Below, piece by piece: positions 11,662-25,621 of a stretch of DNA of 64,000 nucleotides. Both the position numbers and the translations under genes were made by a program. This stretch comes from Dryas octopetala (lineage: Eukaryota; Streptophyta; Magnoliopsida; Rosales; Rosaceae): assembly GCA_963921425.1 (NCBI GenBank), contig OY992832.1, forward strand, positions 14,011,249 through 14,075,248. Direction: 5' to 3'. Numbering within the stretch: position 1 is the stretch's first letter; each line of letters opens with the position of its first letter. The notes beneath the pieces are model-generated. The model was not told the DNA's origin and did not search any database. It was given only the letters and a program-made list of their open reading frames with translations.

Positions 11662-14600
11662 ATGGAAAGCTTAGAGGGGAAGGTGGAGAGTAAAGGAAAG
11701 GAAGCTGTGGCCACATACTGTGTTACTGGAGCCACTGGTTATATTGGGTCTTGGTTGGTGAAGACTCTCCTTGAAAGTGGCTACATGGTTCATGCCACAG
11801 TCCGTGATCCTGGTCTGTACCTCTTTAACCAACCTCTCTCACTTTTGTGATCTGTTTTGATTTTTGTGCATGTTACCATTGATATTTGAACTAAAAAAAC
11901 TGGTGCAAGAACAACAAAAAATTGACAAAGAGAAGGGACTTGAGCTAGCATCAGTGTCTGAGATTGTATAGGTTTTGGGTCAACATGGCTTAGAGCTAGA
12001 AAATCATCAAATTTTTGCATATAGAAGTCATATAGAAAATCATCAATAGTTTACAATAGGTTAACAATTGCATGTTAATATTGATACCAATCTCATAGAT
12101 AGATATTGCTTACTTTATGTATCACCGATTCACTGGTTTGTTGCTTAGATTATGTGGACGTGATGGTGGGATTTCTGCACTATAAGCTATATTTTACCAT
12201 GGTTTTGACTTTTGAGACCCTTGGCCAAAAAAAACACATGGTTTTGAGGCCCTCTGCCCCCAGCCAGAAAAGAACAAAAAAGAAGAAAAAAGCAAAGAAT
12301 TTGAGAAATCCAATCAACCATGCAAGTTCTAGACTACTCTAGGCTTACCTATTTGGGAGTAACCATTAAATTCTAGTTCAAATCAATCTTCCAAAGCAAA
12401 AAGTTTGACAGTAAACCAAATATGGGGTTCTGTCTGTAGACCAAGATTCTACTTAACTGTCTGATTGGGGACTGTTTTTTTCACCTCAGTTATTCTCTCT
12501 CAAAAATATTCTCAATTTCCTAACATAATGTATATTATATAGGAATGATTTTTTACTTTTCCGAGAATCATGACCACACATTCAGTCATGATTTTATCTA
12601 ATCAACGATTCTAGTTCACATGATAAAATTAGTATGTATATATATACATTTAGTTTCATAAAAGACTGTAAAGGGAGAAGAAAAGAGAAGCTGGAGGTGG
12701 AGGTGGAGACTTCATCTATGTCAATTTTTACCAGGACTATTCTAAACAACTTTCATCTAAGTTCAAAAGCTTACCTCATCAATCTAAGTTTCTACCCTAC
12801 CATTACATACCATCTCAGCTAGATGAACATCAAACCCTGTTTTCAATAGGTGCTTTCCATCATGATCGAAGCAATTAATAGTATACAAATTGGCAAATTT
12901 TGGCGTTTTGCTGATAAGCTAAATTTCTACACTCATTTTTCTTTAAGCGTGCATATCTTTTTCTGGCATTCAGGGAACATGTTGGTTGGTGTCACTGTGT
13001 CAGACTGTCAGGTCAAGGCCCTAAAATACATTTTATTTCTGTTATCATGTCTAGGCAATTGAGAATTGACTTTATGCACAATTTAGAATACCTAAGCCTC
13101 ATCAATCATTTATTAATCGCCCTCACATAATAATTAAATGGAAGATAAGATTAAGGTACTTAGGAACCTTAGTACTACAATTTGTTTATTAAGAATTTGA
13201 AATGAAGGCAACTAACTATGTTGCAAGTTGCAACAACCACCATTCCAACCATGGACCACTGGGCTGGGTGGCAAGTCTTGGGCTGATCTTCCTAAGCTAG
13301 CCCATTAAACATCGACCTAAGTAACCCGATAGAATGCTTCTCGAGCCCAAATAATATTGGATTGCCAAGTATTTGAAGGACTGGATTGGACTGTTGGGCT
13401 TGAATTATGGCAGGTTTGGCTATGTGTATTTGTGTTAGGTCCTGTTCATTTCCTGGTGGAATTAGGCTGAGCATATAGGACTGTTTAGATTAATTAGATT
13501 AATCTAATTAGCTCTGAATATAGCAGCACTTTTCCCTAATCAAAAGGAATTTTGATTCTTCTTTTCATCTTATGTGGGGATAATGCTTGTGTTTGGCCTT
13601 CTGAAAACTAATTCCCTGGTCAGAAGTACTAGGAATGAGAGTTTAATAAGTGATAATTTAGTAAAGAAAACTCTTCCATCAACTTATAGTTTTAGTAAGG
13701 CTGATGAATTTCCACCTAATATCTCAGCCAAGTGTTTGCACCTGCTATCATTGTGGATGGGCACTGACCGGTTGAGATTGTTCCGAGCTGATTTGCAAGA
13801 AGAAGGAAGCTTCGACGAGGCTGTAAAAGGCTGTGATGGCGTATTTCATGTTGCAGCATCAATGGAATTCAGTGTTGCGGGAAAAGAGAACATAGGTAAC
13901 GCCTATGAATAACTTTTCATAACATGTCACATTTTCACTGCACATTTGATGTAATTTGGAGCATAACACTAAGTCCCTCTAAATTTTTGACCTCTAAAGA
14001 GAGTCATGTTCAATCAAACATCATCGACCCTGCAATCAAAGGAACTTTGGACCTCCTCAAATCCTGTGTGAAATCTGGAACTGTGAAAAGGGTTGTTCTC
14101 ACCTCTTCCATCAGTACTATCACTGCCAAAGACAGCAATGGAAATGCAAGAACTGTTGTTGATGAATCTTGTCAAACTCCAGTTGATCATGTCTGGAATG
14201 CAAAAGCAAGTGGATGGGTAATGCTTCCTCTCCCTCATGCTTTATGTTCACAAAATTGTCTGCTCTGTGTAGGTGAGAAATTATTTTTGTTCTTTGACAG
14301 GTTTATGTGCTCTCAAAGATTCTCACTGAGGAAGCAGCATTTAGATTTGCAAGTGAGAATGGCATTAATCTTGTATCAGTTATAACAAGTACTGTTGGGG
14401 GCCCATTTCTCACTTCCAATGTTCCATCAAGCATTCAAGTTCTTTTGTCACCAATAACAGGTGGTTCTGCTATTTGTATCTATTACAAGAATGTTTTAGA
14501 TACACCCTGGCCCAAAAAAAAAGAATGTGTAGATACACAAAAATATGCATGGACATGGATAACTACCAACTTCTTGAAAGGCACAAGTCTCATTTTCTTA

Positions 14601-15444
14601 AAATGACCAAATAAGGTGTGATTTTTCACAAATTATTGAGTGATATTACGGTCACAAGCCTAATAAAAATTAAATAAGTTCTTTTAAAGGATCAAATATT
14701 AATTGAAATGCGATTAGAGCATGAATACATTCAGTAACCTTTTGTGCAAGGCCTAAATTCATTTTATTGATGTATTATTTCCCAGATACTTTTTCACTTT
14801 TTGTAATGTCCCAATAAATATGTGAAATTAAATATGTTCAAGCTTTAACTATGTAATTGAATATGTATATGGGAACATGAAGACAACTGAACATGTAGAA
14901 ATGTGAAATTTTGATGTAGGTAACTCTGAACTCTATGGGATTTTATCTGCTGTAAATGCAAGAATGGGATCAATTGCTTTAGTTCACATTGAGGATATAT
15001 GCAGTGCCCACATATTTTTAATGGAGCATTCTGAAGCAGAAGGTCGATACATATGTGCTGCCCAAAGTTGTCCAATGTCTAAGTTGGTTAATTATCTAAC
15101 TCAGGCATATCCTTGCTCAAATTCAAAGAGGTAGTTCTCTGTTACATACTTTTCAAGTAAAATGATATAAATATATGGGTTCAGACATAGAAGGTTTTTT
15201 TTTTTTTTTTTTTTTACCATCAGACATAGAAGGTTAAGTACCTCCTACAATGGGCTTATATATGATATATTTTAATGGATACAGATTTGTGGATGAGGAA
15301 GAACAAGATCTAGTGCCTACTGAGATCTCTTCAAAGAAGCTAAGAGATTTAGGTTTTAATTACAAGCATGGAGTAGAAGACATTATTCATCAGACAATTT
15401 CTTGTTCTCAAGGTTATGGCTTTCTACCTCCCGTTCGAAGTTAA
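11662..15444 (+). CDS. DFR/anthocyanidin-reductase-like NADPH reductase
   Basis: Six exons, 11662-11812, 13728-13895, 14000-14217, 14301-14460, 14920-15130 and 15285-15444, encode 355 residues of an extended short-chain dehydrogenase. The N-terminal Rossmann motif is TGATGYIG (22-29). The catalytic Ser lies in TSS (about 141-143), and the YxxxK pair is Tyr181 and Lys185 in YVLSK. This is the family of dihydroflavonol 4-reductase, anthocyanidin reductase and cinnamoyl-CoA reductase, which are cytosolic NADPH enzymes of phenylpropanoid metabolism. The sequence looks most like the uncharacterised Arabidopsis At4g27250 group, often labelled 'putative anthocyanidin reductase', rather than true BANYULS. 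The substrate cannot be told from sequence. The first intron is long (1.9 kb) and the first donor is GTCTGT. All coding exons are intact. The gene is not in the equivalent Arabidopsis block as I recall it. Confidence 0.87.
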
Positions 15445-18258
15445 TGGTGTTAAACTAAACCAACTCTTCAATAGATTTAATGAAACTGTAGCATGTCTTT
15501 TTTTCTTGGGTTAATTGTAACATATATGTCAGTGGCAATGGAGAAACAATTCTTCATGGTTGGTCTTAGCTTGATACACACTGATGGCTCATTCCCTTAC
15601 CGTTTAAATTCTTGAGGTCTAGCGGTTGTATAACATAATATCAGAAGCTTGGTTACATAGGTTTTGAGTTTGCAACCTCCAATCTCTATTTTCCAATTCA
15701 CTCTGCAAGGGGAAACTGCACTTATAATGATACACATTGGTGGTGGCTCATTTCTTATCAATTTAAATATTTTGGGTCTTAATAGTTTAAATTTTGGATT
15801 CTAGTGATTGTCTAACACTGGAACATGTTTTAACACTTAGCAACATGTTTCATCATCTACAAGTTTATAAAATTTTATAGCCATTAATTATAAATGATCG
15901 AAGATGTGTGGGGCCTAAACAGATAGCATGGGTTCTGCAATAATAGTATTGATGTTGCATCAAACCTGTACTTCATGCCACTTTAAATAGGCAAACTAAG
16001 GTGGTCATTATATATCCAACCAATAAATTAGTTACCTTGCTGATATTGACTATGGAAAAACTTGATGCTAAGGCACAAAAGGCAGCCATAAGGGGTCTAC
16101 ACTCTACAGCCTGAAGCAATTGAAGCCTGGCTAGCCTATGGTCCGACAAGAACTATGAATAATTCAGAGAGATCATTTAGTATGCCAAAATCTTGAAAAC
16201 TATTGCATTTTGGATATATTTAGGCGATGCAGCTTTAATGCAAAACATCCTAAATGAACTCAATTAATTGGAGTTCTATAGTTGTCCTTTCGAGTTATCC
16301 ATACAAATGCTATTAGGGTCTCCTTTGAAATGTTTTGCTGTTTTGTTTAATAGCGTTTTGTTTTAGAAGCATGTAACAAGATTTTATTATAAAATTCAAG
16401 TGCTTCTTGCATATTCACTTGATACAAAGCATCTGCTAGTGCTAGTGCTTCTTTCAAAAAGCACTAAGAAAAATACTTTTCTAAGCTCAAAAGACACTTG
16501 TTATGTTTTTGCCAAACCCAATTTAAAAACATTTTTGGCCTAGCTTGGAACACCAAATAGTAGAGAAAAAATCAAGCTCGAGCTTCATTTGTCTTGCTTG
16601 CTGGCTCTATTATTATTATTTTCAAATTTCTTTGTCTTTATAGCCATCAACTCCTAGCTGTACGTGTCTGCATACTTCATTTCAGAAACAAAGCCTCTGA
16701 CGCTACTCCATTGAGCAGTCAGAAGCTTGACATGATCTGATGTACATTGCTTAGCAATTGGCAGTACTCTGCAGATGAAGAGTCCATGTCAAGGAGTAAT
16801 GTCAACTGCAATAAATTTAAAGATATTTTCATTTGTAATTCAATCTGCAACCAAGCAGCTACCAGCTTCATTCAAACATTTAAGTCCAAAAACTTGAATA
16901 GTGAATAGTGAATGCCATTCAATTTCTTCATATCTTTGGTTTCAGACAAGTGTTGTGACTCGTGAAGCCGTGAGCGGTAGCATTCATTTATGAGGTGCAT
17001 GTGCTTTAAAAGCTGTACAGATGTATGAATGTGGGAATAGTATTATTAACCCCATAGAGGCAGGTAGATGCACTTAAGACTCTAAAAGTTAACCATTAAA
17101 ATTACCATTTTGAAGAGAGAGATCAGAGAGAGATGAGTTCCTGACCTTATCTTCAATGTTAGCTGCTCCTGCACCAAGAAAATCAAATCTGATAATAAAG
17201 AGTAATAGAAGAATTTACAGCAAAAGACCATTCAAACAGTGACAGGAATAGAAGTGACAAAAGAAATGCATGGACAGTGAACATATATATGTTATGCAAT
17301 CCTTCTTCATTTTTGTCCTCTGGCTAATTTGGACTAACCTTCACATAACCCTCCAACCAGGACCACATGCAAGCCCTTTTTATTCTGAATGACATGTATT
17401 TCAAGTGTCAATTCTAAACAAAACATGCTAAGAAGAGCCCTAATTTCTTAAGCCCCTTAATAATAATGGTCTTACTAAAAATTTAGATAGAATCTAACTT
17501 TTGTTTAATTAATGTTATAATTCTTGGGCTTTGTCTGTCAGGGCTGTACCGCTGTAGGAGTAGGACTTGATAAAAACAGCATAAAGAATGCTTTTTGTGC
17601 TTTCTGTTCTTTGATTCAAGAATTAAATGCCAGCCACCTGTTTCAAATCTTGAAGGTTTCAACTACTTTCAAGTAACATTAATTACGCCTAATTCTAAAA
17701 TCTATATTCTGCCTTCCCAAGATGTATTGAAATCCATGCTCAAGTTTACATTTGGGGTTGGATGCTTTCTCATTTTGATGTCATTATGGATTGACCTTTC
17801 CATTAATGCAGTCAATAACATGCACACAATTCAATAATTCAATGAGTACTATGATGAACTGTATTTTTTCTTTTAAATTACAGATTGATTTTTCATTGAA
17901 AGGCACCTTTCTTTATGTATAATCCGTTTTTCCCAAACTTATTTTTAATTGTTTTAAATAGATCATTGTTGGCAAGTTCTGTCAACTGTTCCAATGACAA
18001 CATGGATAATACATGTTCTTAAAAAAAATGTTGTATTGATAGCACAGGCCTTAACTGAGGAGGCAGAAATACAATTGAGACTGAGAATCACAAGAGGATT
18101 GAAAGAAGAATCAACTTCCTTCCAAAAATAAGTGGGAGAATATCTCTACCAAATAACTAGAAGAAGAGAAAAAAGAGTGAAGGAAGGATTCACAGAACAT
18201 CATAATTATAAATGTAAGCCTTTTTTTTTTGTGACAAAAAAGAAGAAAAATGATTTCT
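15445..18258. other. Intergenic between reductase and C2H2 gene
   Basis: This gap holds no convincing coding exon. It includes an imperfect duplicated segment at 15571-15830 (listed separately) and a decayed AT-rich stretch near 16310-16560 with AAGCACTT-like words that may be a worn MITE. The two genes converge here, so about 200-300 bases at each edge are probably 3' untranslated sequence. Confidence 0.55.
15571..15830. mobile_element. Decayed LTR-derived fragment (uncertain)
   Basis: Two imperfect direct copies of a segment containing GATACACA, TGGCTCATT and TTTAAAT start near 15571 and 15729. Between them is a word resembling the methionine-tRNA primer-binding region used by plant LTR elements. 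It looks like an old, broken piece of an LTR retroelement. Family and age cannot be fixed, though divergence between the copies suggests it is ancient. Confidence 0.3.
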
Positions 18259-20274
18259 TCAGGGTTTGCAGATGACCACAAAGCAGGGAAGGAGAGCTCT
18301 AGGATTGAGCAGATAAAGCTCTTCAATATTTGAGTAAAGACCCATTTTTCCAGCCAAAGAATCAAACCCAGTTTGGCCAGCAATTTCATGTATATTCTCC
18401 AAAGGCTTATGAACCCTCCCTGCAATTACTCTGCAGACTATCAAAGCTTTCCTTATAGATGGGTCTTCCTCAAATATTTGAATGGATTCAAAAGCTCTTG
18501 CACTTGTGGAAGTTGTAAAAACACCTACCCCTTCCTTGAGCTCCTTCTTTGCAGAGAACCCATTTCTAATAATCCTACAAACACAGCATTTTTCTGATAC
18601 ACACAGACTTGAGGAACCATTTAGACCAAGTGAGCAGGCCACAGTGGTGCCATAAAACCTCAAAAGCTCATTCCCATCGGCAATGCACCGAGGGTGTTTC
18701 TTGGGGAGTTTGCTGGCTTTGATTTTCACTATCTCTCTGTATTCTTCAAATTTAGCAAGAGTTCTTTGCATGTTGTGGACCTTCAACACTCTCTCAATCC
18801 GGCCACAATGGTTCTCAGATTTCAACCAGCTTGTCCGGCATATGATTTCAACAATTTTTCTTGATGAGTCACCTTCCATAAGTTCAGTAACTGCCAAAGA
18901 TATGCAGATAGTGTGAGTGGGAAATATACTACTCTATGTGAAATAAAGCAAGCAGTGGATGAATCAAATGATAGTATATGGAATCAGAACCATTTTATAA
19001 ATGTAAACAATCCCCATTTTATACCAAACATTTTTGTGCATACTAAATATACTGGAGCTCATTATACATAAACAAACAATTGAGCTTCTAGTGAAAGGTA
19101 AAATTGTAGGGGAATCATCCAAAACCCATTTCCTAGTCAGAAGGAGATGAACAAGGAAATCAGTTGAGTAGACATGAAGTAGAGAAGAATCTTAGGTTTG
19201 TTTCTAGATTCACTTCACCAGTGTCTCAGGAATCAGTGATCTCCTGTTCAAAGTTACAATATGTAAATAAGGAGAACTTTTTGCAGACTTCCTCTTTTCT
19301 TAGTCAGAAGAAAAAGTGCTCATATTTTTGTGGTCAGGAAAACATAGATTTGGTTCTAAGAGGATAAAGGACGGTGCTCATACTTTTGTGGACAGATAAA
19401 TTTAGACATTTGCTCCTAAGAGGATAAGGAAAACTGAATTTAAGTTTGCATTAACAATATTTAAGAAGAAGAAGGGTTTGGTATCAACCAAAGAACACTT
19501 TAATTTTGAATAATATTTGCCCAAAATGAGTTGCTTCAGCAAGGGTTTCTTACCAGCATGTTTAGAGAGATGGTGTGCCTCAGCAGCTTCCCATTTGCAA
19601 AAGTGCTCTCCACATTTGTGGCAAGTTATAGTAGATGAACCATTAGAGTCTGTGTCAAAGGAGACCCTATTGCTATGACGAATTCCACCACCACCAGAAA
19701 TAGCTGAAGTGCCCTTAAAACCAGACCCTTCTGTATCTGGTAGAAGAAAAGGGCTCTTTCTTGGAGGAGTTGATGAGGTCCTAAAAGATGGATTGAAGTA
19801 GTGCATTGGGGGGTGCCCCCCAGGGCCAGGTGTGCCTGGCCTTAGAGTATCCACAAATGTGGTTGAACCACCACCACCACCACCACCATTGCTGCTATTA
19901 CCACACCCTATTCCTTCTTGGAAGCCACCAAGACTGGTGATTTTGAGCTCGCACCTTGAGTTGCTCAGAATTACTTCATGGGTTATTGGGTTGAGGAACT
20001 CACTGCTCCCTATAGATCTTGGGCTGCAACTTGGTGGCCTTTCCAAGTGTCTCTTACTTCCATGAATGACATCCTTGAGATTTGCTATGGACCTTGAACA
20101 CCCTGACCTTCCTCCACCTTTTCTTGTCAAGATTGTGCTCAACTGCTTCCTGGACTTTGGATCATGAACATCTGATGGCTCTGATTTGCAGTGTAGAGAT
20201 TTCTTCAGAGAGAACCACACTGTTGGCATATTTGACCCCTTTGAGTGATTCTGTCTTTTGCTATTAGGCTCCAA
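18259..20274 (-). CDS. Single C2H2 zinc-finger protein
   Basis: Two exons on the minus strand, 20274-19554 and 18890-18259, encode 450 residues. The N-terminal half is low in complexity, with basic and Ser-rich stretches and a run of seven glycines. It ends in one C2H2 finger: Cys218, Cys221, His235 and His239. The intron cuts two residues after the last histidine. The C-terminal half is a conserved globular region beginning VTELMEGDSSRKIVEIICRT and rich in Cys (CVSEKCCVC). This architecture matches plant proteins called 'zinc finger protein-related', such as At5g54630. Their biochemical role is not established. Nuclear DNA or RNA binding is a reasonable guess from the finger only. The start is the first ATG of the open frame. 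Other nearby starts are possible, since the leader was not mapped. Confidence 0.88.
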
Positions 20275-23200
20275 ATAGCTTTACAATCCTTCACTTTAAG
20301 TCTTCTCCATTGATTTCAAAAGCAAATCATCACTTTCCATTGCCATTTCTCATCCTCTTTTCCACCATTAAAGCTGGAAAAAAAGTAAGCTAGATGCTAT
20401 CACTTTCTCTTCAATTACTTTCCATTTTAGCACACAATTCTGTCACTGAACTTTAATTACTTCCCAATTCTAGAAACCAACCATCAAACCAAGAATATTC
20501 AAAAAACTAGCATAGCAGCATATTTGAGAGGAAACCATGTCAAAAACTTTCATGAAACACCCAGAAAAAATAAAAAATTACAAAATAAAAAACAAAACAC
20601 AATTCTAAGTACCATAATGTTCTTGTAGAGTCTCACTCACATGAAGAATTTTAGAACTTTCTCCAAAATGGGTATCCATGAAAGAGAGGAAGGGAGAGAC
20701 AAATGGATTTCAAAACTACAAACCCAACCAAGCAGACATTTTTATTTATAAAACAATATATAGACATATAAAAATTCAATAATGGAGAATCTTTGAGCTT
20801 TAGGGAACACGACGATTGACTACAAACCTTGTTCAGTGACACCAATAAATGGAGCATCGTTACTGAGGAAGGGACACGTGAAAGAAAGAGACACCAGCCC
20901 TGAAATCTGAATTGGCATTTATGGATTCTCATGAGCCTGTCTCATATCTCTATCTTGCTCTTGTTTGAATTTGAGTTTACACAATTACTGGGTCTCCAAC
21001 ATTTTTTGTGTTGTAATGGTAAGCAGTACTAGTACCAAAGATCTAATTATTTCATTTATTTGATGATGAATTTTTTTTTTTTTTGAGTCAGATATTTGAT
21101 AATGAAAGTTAAAAACCATTAAATCAATCAAAGGCTCAGTGCCCAATTTTTGTCCCCACCTTTGCCATTTGCCACAGTAAAAGTTGCTTACTATGATTTT
21201 ATGTGCATGATGGGGTCTTATTCAACCATTGAGTCACATTACAGGACACATTTTCGTAGTTTTCTATGGATGTATTCATGGGAGTGTGTGCATGAAATTG
21301 GTGAGTTCGAATACACATGATCCAATCAAAACTAAAAAGGATGAGAACTGGGTAAAGTTAGAGCTGTGCTGCATAAAAAGGAAGCTGGCTTTACGCCTTT
21401 ACTAAATTGGGGGTTTGAGAAGAAAATGAAAGAAAAAGAAGACTGAAGGAGCCACAGCATGTTAATTATTTATTATTCGTGACACAATTGAAATCTGAAG
21501 AATGTTGGAGATCTCTCACAAAGTCACAAGTTGTAGGATGTTGTTACTTAGAGATGTCCATGCATCCTGATGCATACAATAATTAGTCATAACCTATAAA
21601 AGAGAACAACTAATTTGTGCTCTGCTATTTCTTTCCATTATATTTGAGAGGTTCAAATTCAAATTCCCCCTCCCCATCTAAAAAAAAAACTACAAAAAAG
21701 GAATGGATTTACTGTTGTCATCCAGTGAGTAGTGGCTTTGACCACTAAATATCAACAAAAAGCATTATTCTAACTTTTGGTTACGAACCGAATAAATGTG
21801 CAGATGACATACTGTAAATAAATAAAATTCAAAATAGACTTAAAATTAAACAAATGAAATAATAGTGCTACATTAGTTGAAATTTATAAAATTTAAATAG
21901 TACTATGCTACAAGAAATATTAATCAAGAGTTATTATAATTTGTACCTCCACTGTTCACTATGTTCCATATCCACCATCAGAATTTCATACCACATCAGT
22001 TATTAATTTATTATCCACATATACGAGTGATTCCCACTTTTATTAAAAATGTAGTACACGGTATAGTATAAAAAATATGATATAATTAAGTTTATTCTAA
22101 CAAGTAACAACAAATCCAAATTTCTGGCTTCGGCCCCCTCTGCACCACCAAAAAAAAAAAATCAAAATTTCTTATGGCGGGAATCAAAGAAACAAATAGT
22201 AGAAGGTGGAGAGGAGCTAATAAAGACAAGCAGAGTGCATGGCGCTGTTGGCATAATCGGTTAAAAAAAATGTACAAATTCTTTGAATCATGTTTTTAGA
22301 GAACAAAACTCTGTTGCTGATAGCTTGGCAAATGGCAAGCCTTGGTCTAGCTCCATCTAGGTTGTCCTATTTTTAACTTCCCTGCCCTTTCTGTTTTTGA
22401 TGATTTAGGCTTTTTGCTGCCAAGTGTGGATCTTCAAGGTATGTCTAGACTTAGACAATTTTCTACTAGTTCTGTTTGTTGCTTGGGCTTTAGCCTCCAT
22501 TATAACCACAAGAAAATAAAAATGATTGAATAGTTGGTGGCCTTGAACCAAAGGTTCTTGGATTTATGAGAAGCATTAATGAAACCCAAACTTCAAAAAC
22601 AAGTTTTTTTTTGGGCAAGTGCTTCAAAAACAAGTTGGGAACTTGGGATTTCGCAAAGACAGATCATTGTTAGCTTTGACCACTGATCTTCTTTTCAACT
22701 ATTTTAATTCAACTTTGAAAATGTAAAAGGTAGTAAAATGTATTTATTAGAAGAAAAAAAAAAAGGCAGTGACATGGAATTGGTGTATGTAGCTTATTGC
22801 TACATTTATCACATACCTTGTACTAATTCGATTTTGTTGTAATGTTATAGGTATCATATTTTTTGACTATTTGAGGGGTGAGATTTACATATATATATAT
22901 AATAGATATCATTTCTATTAAAAAGGTGGTACATATATAATACAAATAATGTGATATTTCTAACATTTTTGTACCATTTTAACAAACACTTCTCCTATGT
23001 TGAACAAAAGGGACACAATTGGTATCTTCACATAAGATTAGAGTCAAACAAATTTCTTCAAACCAATAATGTAAACATATAATATGATAGTTTGTTATTT
23101 ATGGATGATGTTATGTACTACCTCATCTTTAAAAGAAGAGAAATTCGTCTATACAAGTAAGCCTCAGGTATATTACAAATATAGTGTCAATGTGTTACAT

Positions 23201-23829
23201 TAGTTTTATCTCGTACTTATTTACATGTTAGCACTTATTCCTACAAGGTTACAAGCCACGGTCAGTCGATGAGGACCATGATGGATAGGTGGTTGGCACA
23301 GAAAGGTTAATTATTGAAAGACATGGCAAACAATTGTGTGGGGAAGTGCTTGAACCAATTCAGCATCCCAGCCCAAGAGAGGCCTATTTTTGGCAACTGG
23401 CACAAACCTAACTACATGGTCCATGGACTTTCACATGGCATGGACATTTTCATGGGCCCCAAATCTCACCATCATATTAACAACCACAGTACACCCTCAC
23501 AAACAAATGGGCTCACTTCATTGACTTCTAGGGCCGGCCGTTTCCTGGAAGTTTCTTCTTCTCCACGGCAAAGAAAACTTCACTGTTTTTGCAAAAAAAG
23601 AAAACAAAAATTACGTAAGTGAATCAATATTAGTAAATATGGTCTACAATATCATCCAAGTGGTCTGATATTACTAATAGAGGTTGAATTAATATTCACT
23701 TAGCCCTAAATCACAACAGAGATGGTGGCCTTGTTGGTGGCTAGCTTGGACTTTGGACAGGGCGACAGGCCCACAAGGATCTTGTTAAGCATTGAATCTG
23801 GCTTCTCTTCTAATAATTCATCTCCTAAC

Positions 23830-24300
23830 TAGAGGTATCAAACGGGTCGGGCCAACCTGAGCACGACACAACACGAGCACGACAGGGGCCAAGCACGGAA
23901 CGGCACAGCACAACAGGAGCACGACACGGGCCAAGCACGGCACGAGCACGGGCACGGACACGAAATGGGACGAATTAGGCCTGACTATTTTAACATTGTT
24001 TTTTCCATTTTTAAATAACTTTTTAACAAAAATATTCAATTTTCATGAAAAATAATATTAATATTTAATTATAAATAAGAAAAAATATTATAAGATTAGT
24101 TTTATCACCCTAAAAAATAAAAATAAAAATAAAAAAGGTCTGTGAGCCGACCCTTTTAAGGCATGGCACGAGCACCAATGCCCCGCTGGCCGTGGGCCGT
24201 GCCAAACTTAGGTCTTAACTATATGAGCCAGTCCGAGCACAGCACGAAAGCACGATAGGCTCAACTTAAACGGGCCAGGCTGGCCCATTTGACATCTCTA
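23830..24300. mobile_element. Non-autonomous hAT element, perfect 8-bp duplication
   Basis: A 471-bp element is flanked by identical copies of CTCCTAAC at 23822-23829 and 24301-24308. Ends are imperfect inverted repeats: TAGAGGTATCAAACGGG on the left, and on the right the complement TAGAGATGTCAAATGGG. The subterminal regions are rich in repeated GAGCACG and GGCACGAGC words, a pattern seen in hAT elements where transposase binds short subterminal repeats. The centre is AT-rich and has no transposase. Confidence 0.85.
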
Positions 24301-24424
24301 CTCCTAACCTATTTAAACTTTGAACCACATAATGACAAGTGTCCAATATTGATATCTAAAGGCTCACACTGATTTCAGATTTTTAAATGTGTATATTGAT
24401 ATCCACTTATATTCATGTCCTCCC

Positions 24425-24427
<3 letters not shown>

Positions 24428-24457
<30 letters not shown>
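24428..24457 (+). repeat. AT microsatellite
   Basis: About 15 uninterrupted AT units in intergenic DNA. It is likely polymorphic in length between individuals. There is no sign of a functional role. Confidence 0.9.
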
Positions 24458-24459
<2 letters not shown>

Positions 24460-25575
24460 AAAAATCTTAAAAGAGTTAGCATAAGTAAGGCAAGTAATCA
24501 TGGTTAAAAAAACGTGTAAAATATGATAAGGCATCAGAAAGTCAGGTTCTTCAGCCCATACATACAGTTGTTGGGTGGTGTTGAATTCTCAAGCCTTCCT
24601 CTGCCAATCTTTCTATATATTACGCTTGAATTAATGGAACCTTGGCTTTGCTAGTTAAATTGGTTTCTTTCTTATTCTGATGGTGTTGGGCCATTAGCTG
24701 GGCTGGGTTTGTTTCTGTTGACTTGCTGGCTGATATTGGGCATGGAGCCTTGCTTGTCCTCCTTGGGCTGGTTGGCCAAGTGTTTGTACTGTTAATTCTT
24801 TCCATTAAGCTGTGTTCCCGGGGTCTTGTTTATATAGATTGCTTTAATGGTTTCTTCTAACCCTATTAAAGTATAAAAACAAAAAACAAAAAACTTGGAT
24901 CTTTAATACTTGTTCAATTTATGGTGATCAAGTCCAAGTTAATTATGATGGGATCCGGATATTCTACTGATGTTTTAGGTTTACTTATATATTACTCTAT
25001 TTTAATAAGAATGGGATGAGGAAGTCACAATATTGGAAAGTGGGGGAGGAGCCGATGATGAGGATGAGGAATTTTGATGGGGATAGGAATGGAAAGGGTA
25101 AATCCAACCCTAACACACCTCGTTGCCATCCATATTTCTTACGTGTCCTCACATAATCATAAAAATATTACATAATTACATCTGATCGTTCGTCTTCATA
25201 TATTACATTTTAGTTAATATAGTTTAAAAGTTAAGATAGATTATTAATAGCTCACATTAATAATTGCTAGATGACATTAAACCGCCTATATGCAATAATT
25301 AAACTTTGAGCATTCAATCATCTTCTTCACTTCGACTTCCAACTTAAGCATCGGAGTGTTTTTGGGAATACATCGCAAAGGCCTTTTAGATTCCATCTTA
25401 TGCAGCAGTGCATGTAGTGTTTTGTGCAGTGTAAACACACAATAAAATCCTAGTCAATAAGACAAAGAAAGGCAAGGGCAATTTCGTTACTTCCTCTAAC
25501 CCAAATCCAACCGTAACTCTTTCAGTAAACGAATCTCTACCGTCCCTCCAATTTTAATCAACGGTTCTGGCTCTC

Positions 25576-25583
25576 GATCCGCG
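25576..25583 (-). promoter_or_regulatory. Plant histone octamer motif upstream of H2A
   Basis: GATCCGCG is the reverse complement of CGCGGATC, the octamer found in plant histone promoters and linked to S-phase and meristem expression. It lies 168 bases before the H2A start. An ATTGG (inverted CCAAT) follows near 25595 and a TATA box at 25622-25628, giving a compact replication-type histone promoter. Confidence 0.75.
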
Positions 25584-25621
25584 TACTTCAACTCATTGGT
25601 TCAGATTCAAAACCCACCCAC

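Noticed and set aside
13484-13514. Palindrome TTAGATTAATCTAA in reductase intron 1
   Set aside because: Short AT-rich palindrome of a kind expected by chance in this composition. No wider structure surrounds it.
19832-20065. Proline-rich frame opposite the C2H2 gene
   Set aside because: It is the antisense reading of the poly-glycine stretch of the zinc-finger protein.
23314-23622. 102-codon open frame in the C2H2-H2A gap
   Set aside because: No recognisable domain, low-complexity His/Asn and Lys-rich stretches, no promoter or splice context. Probably chance.
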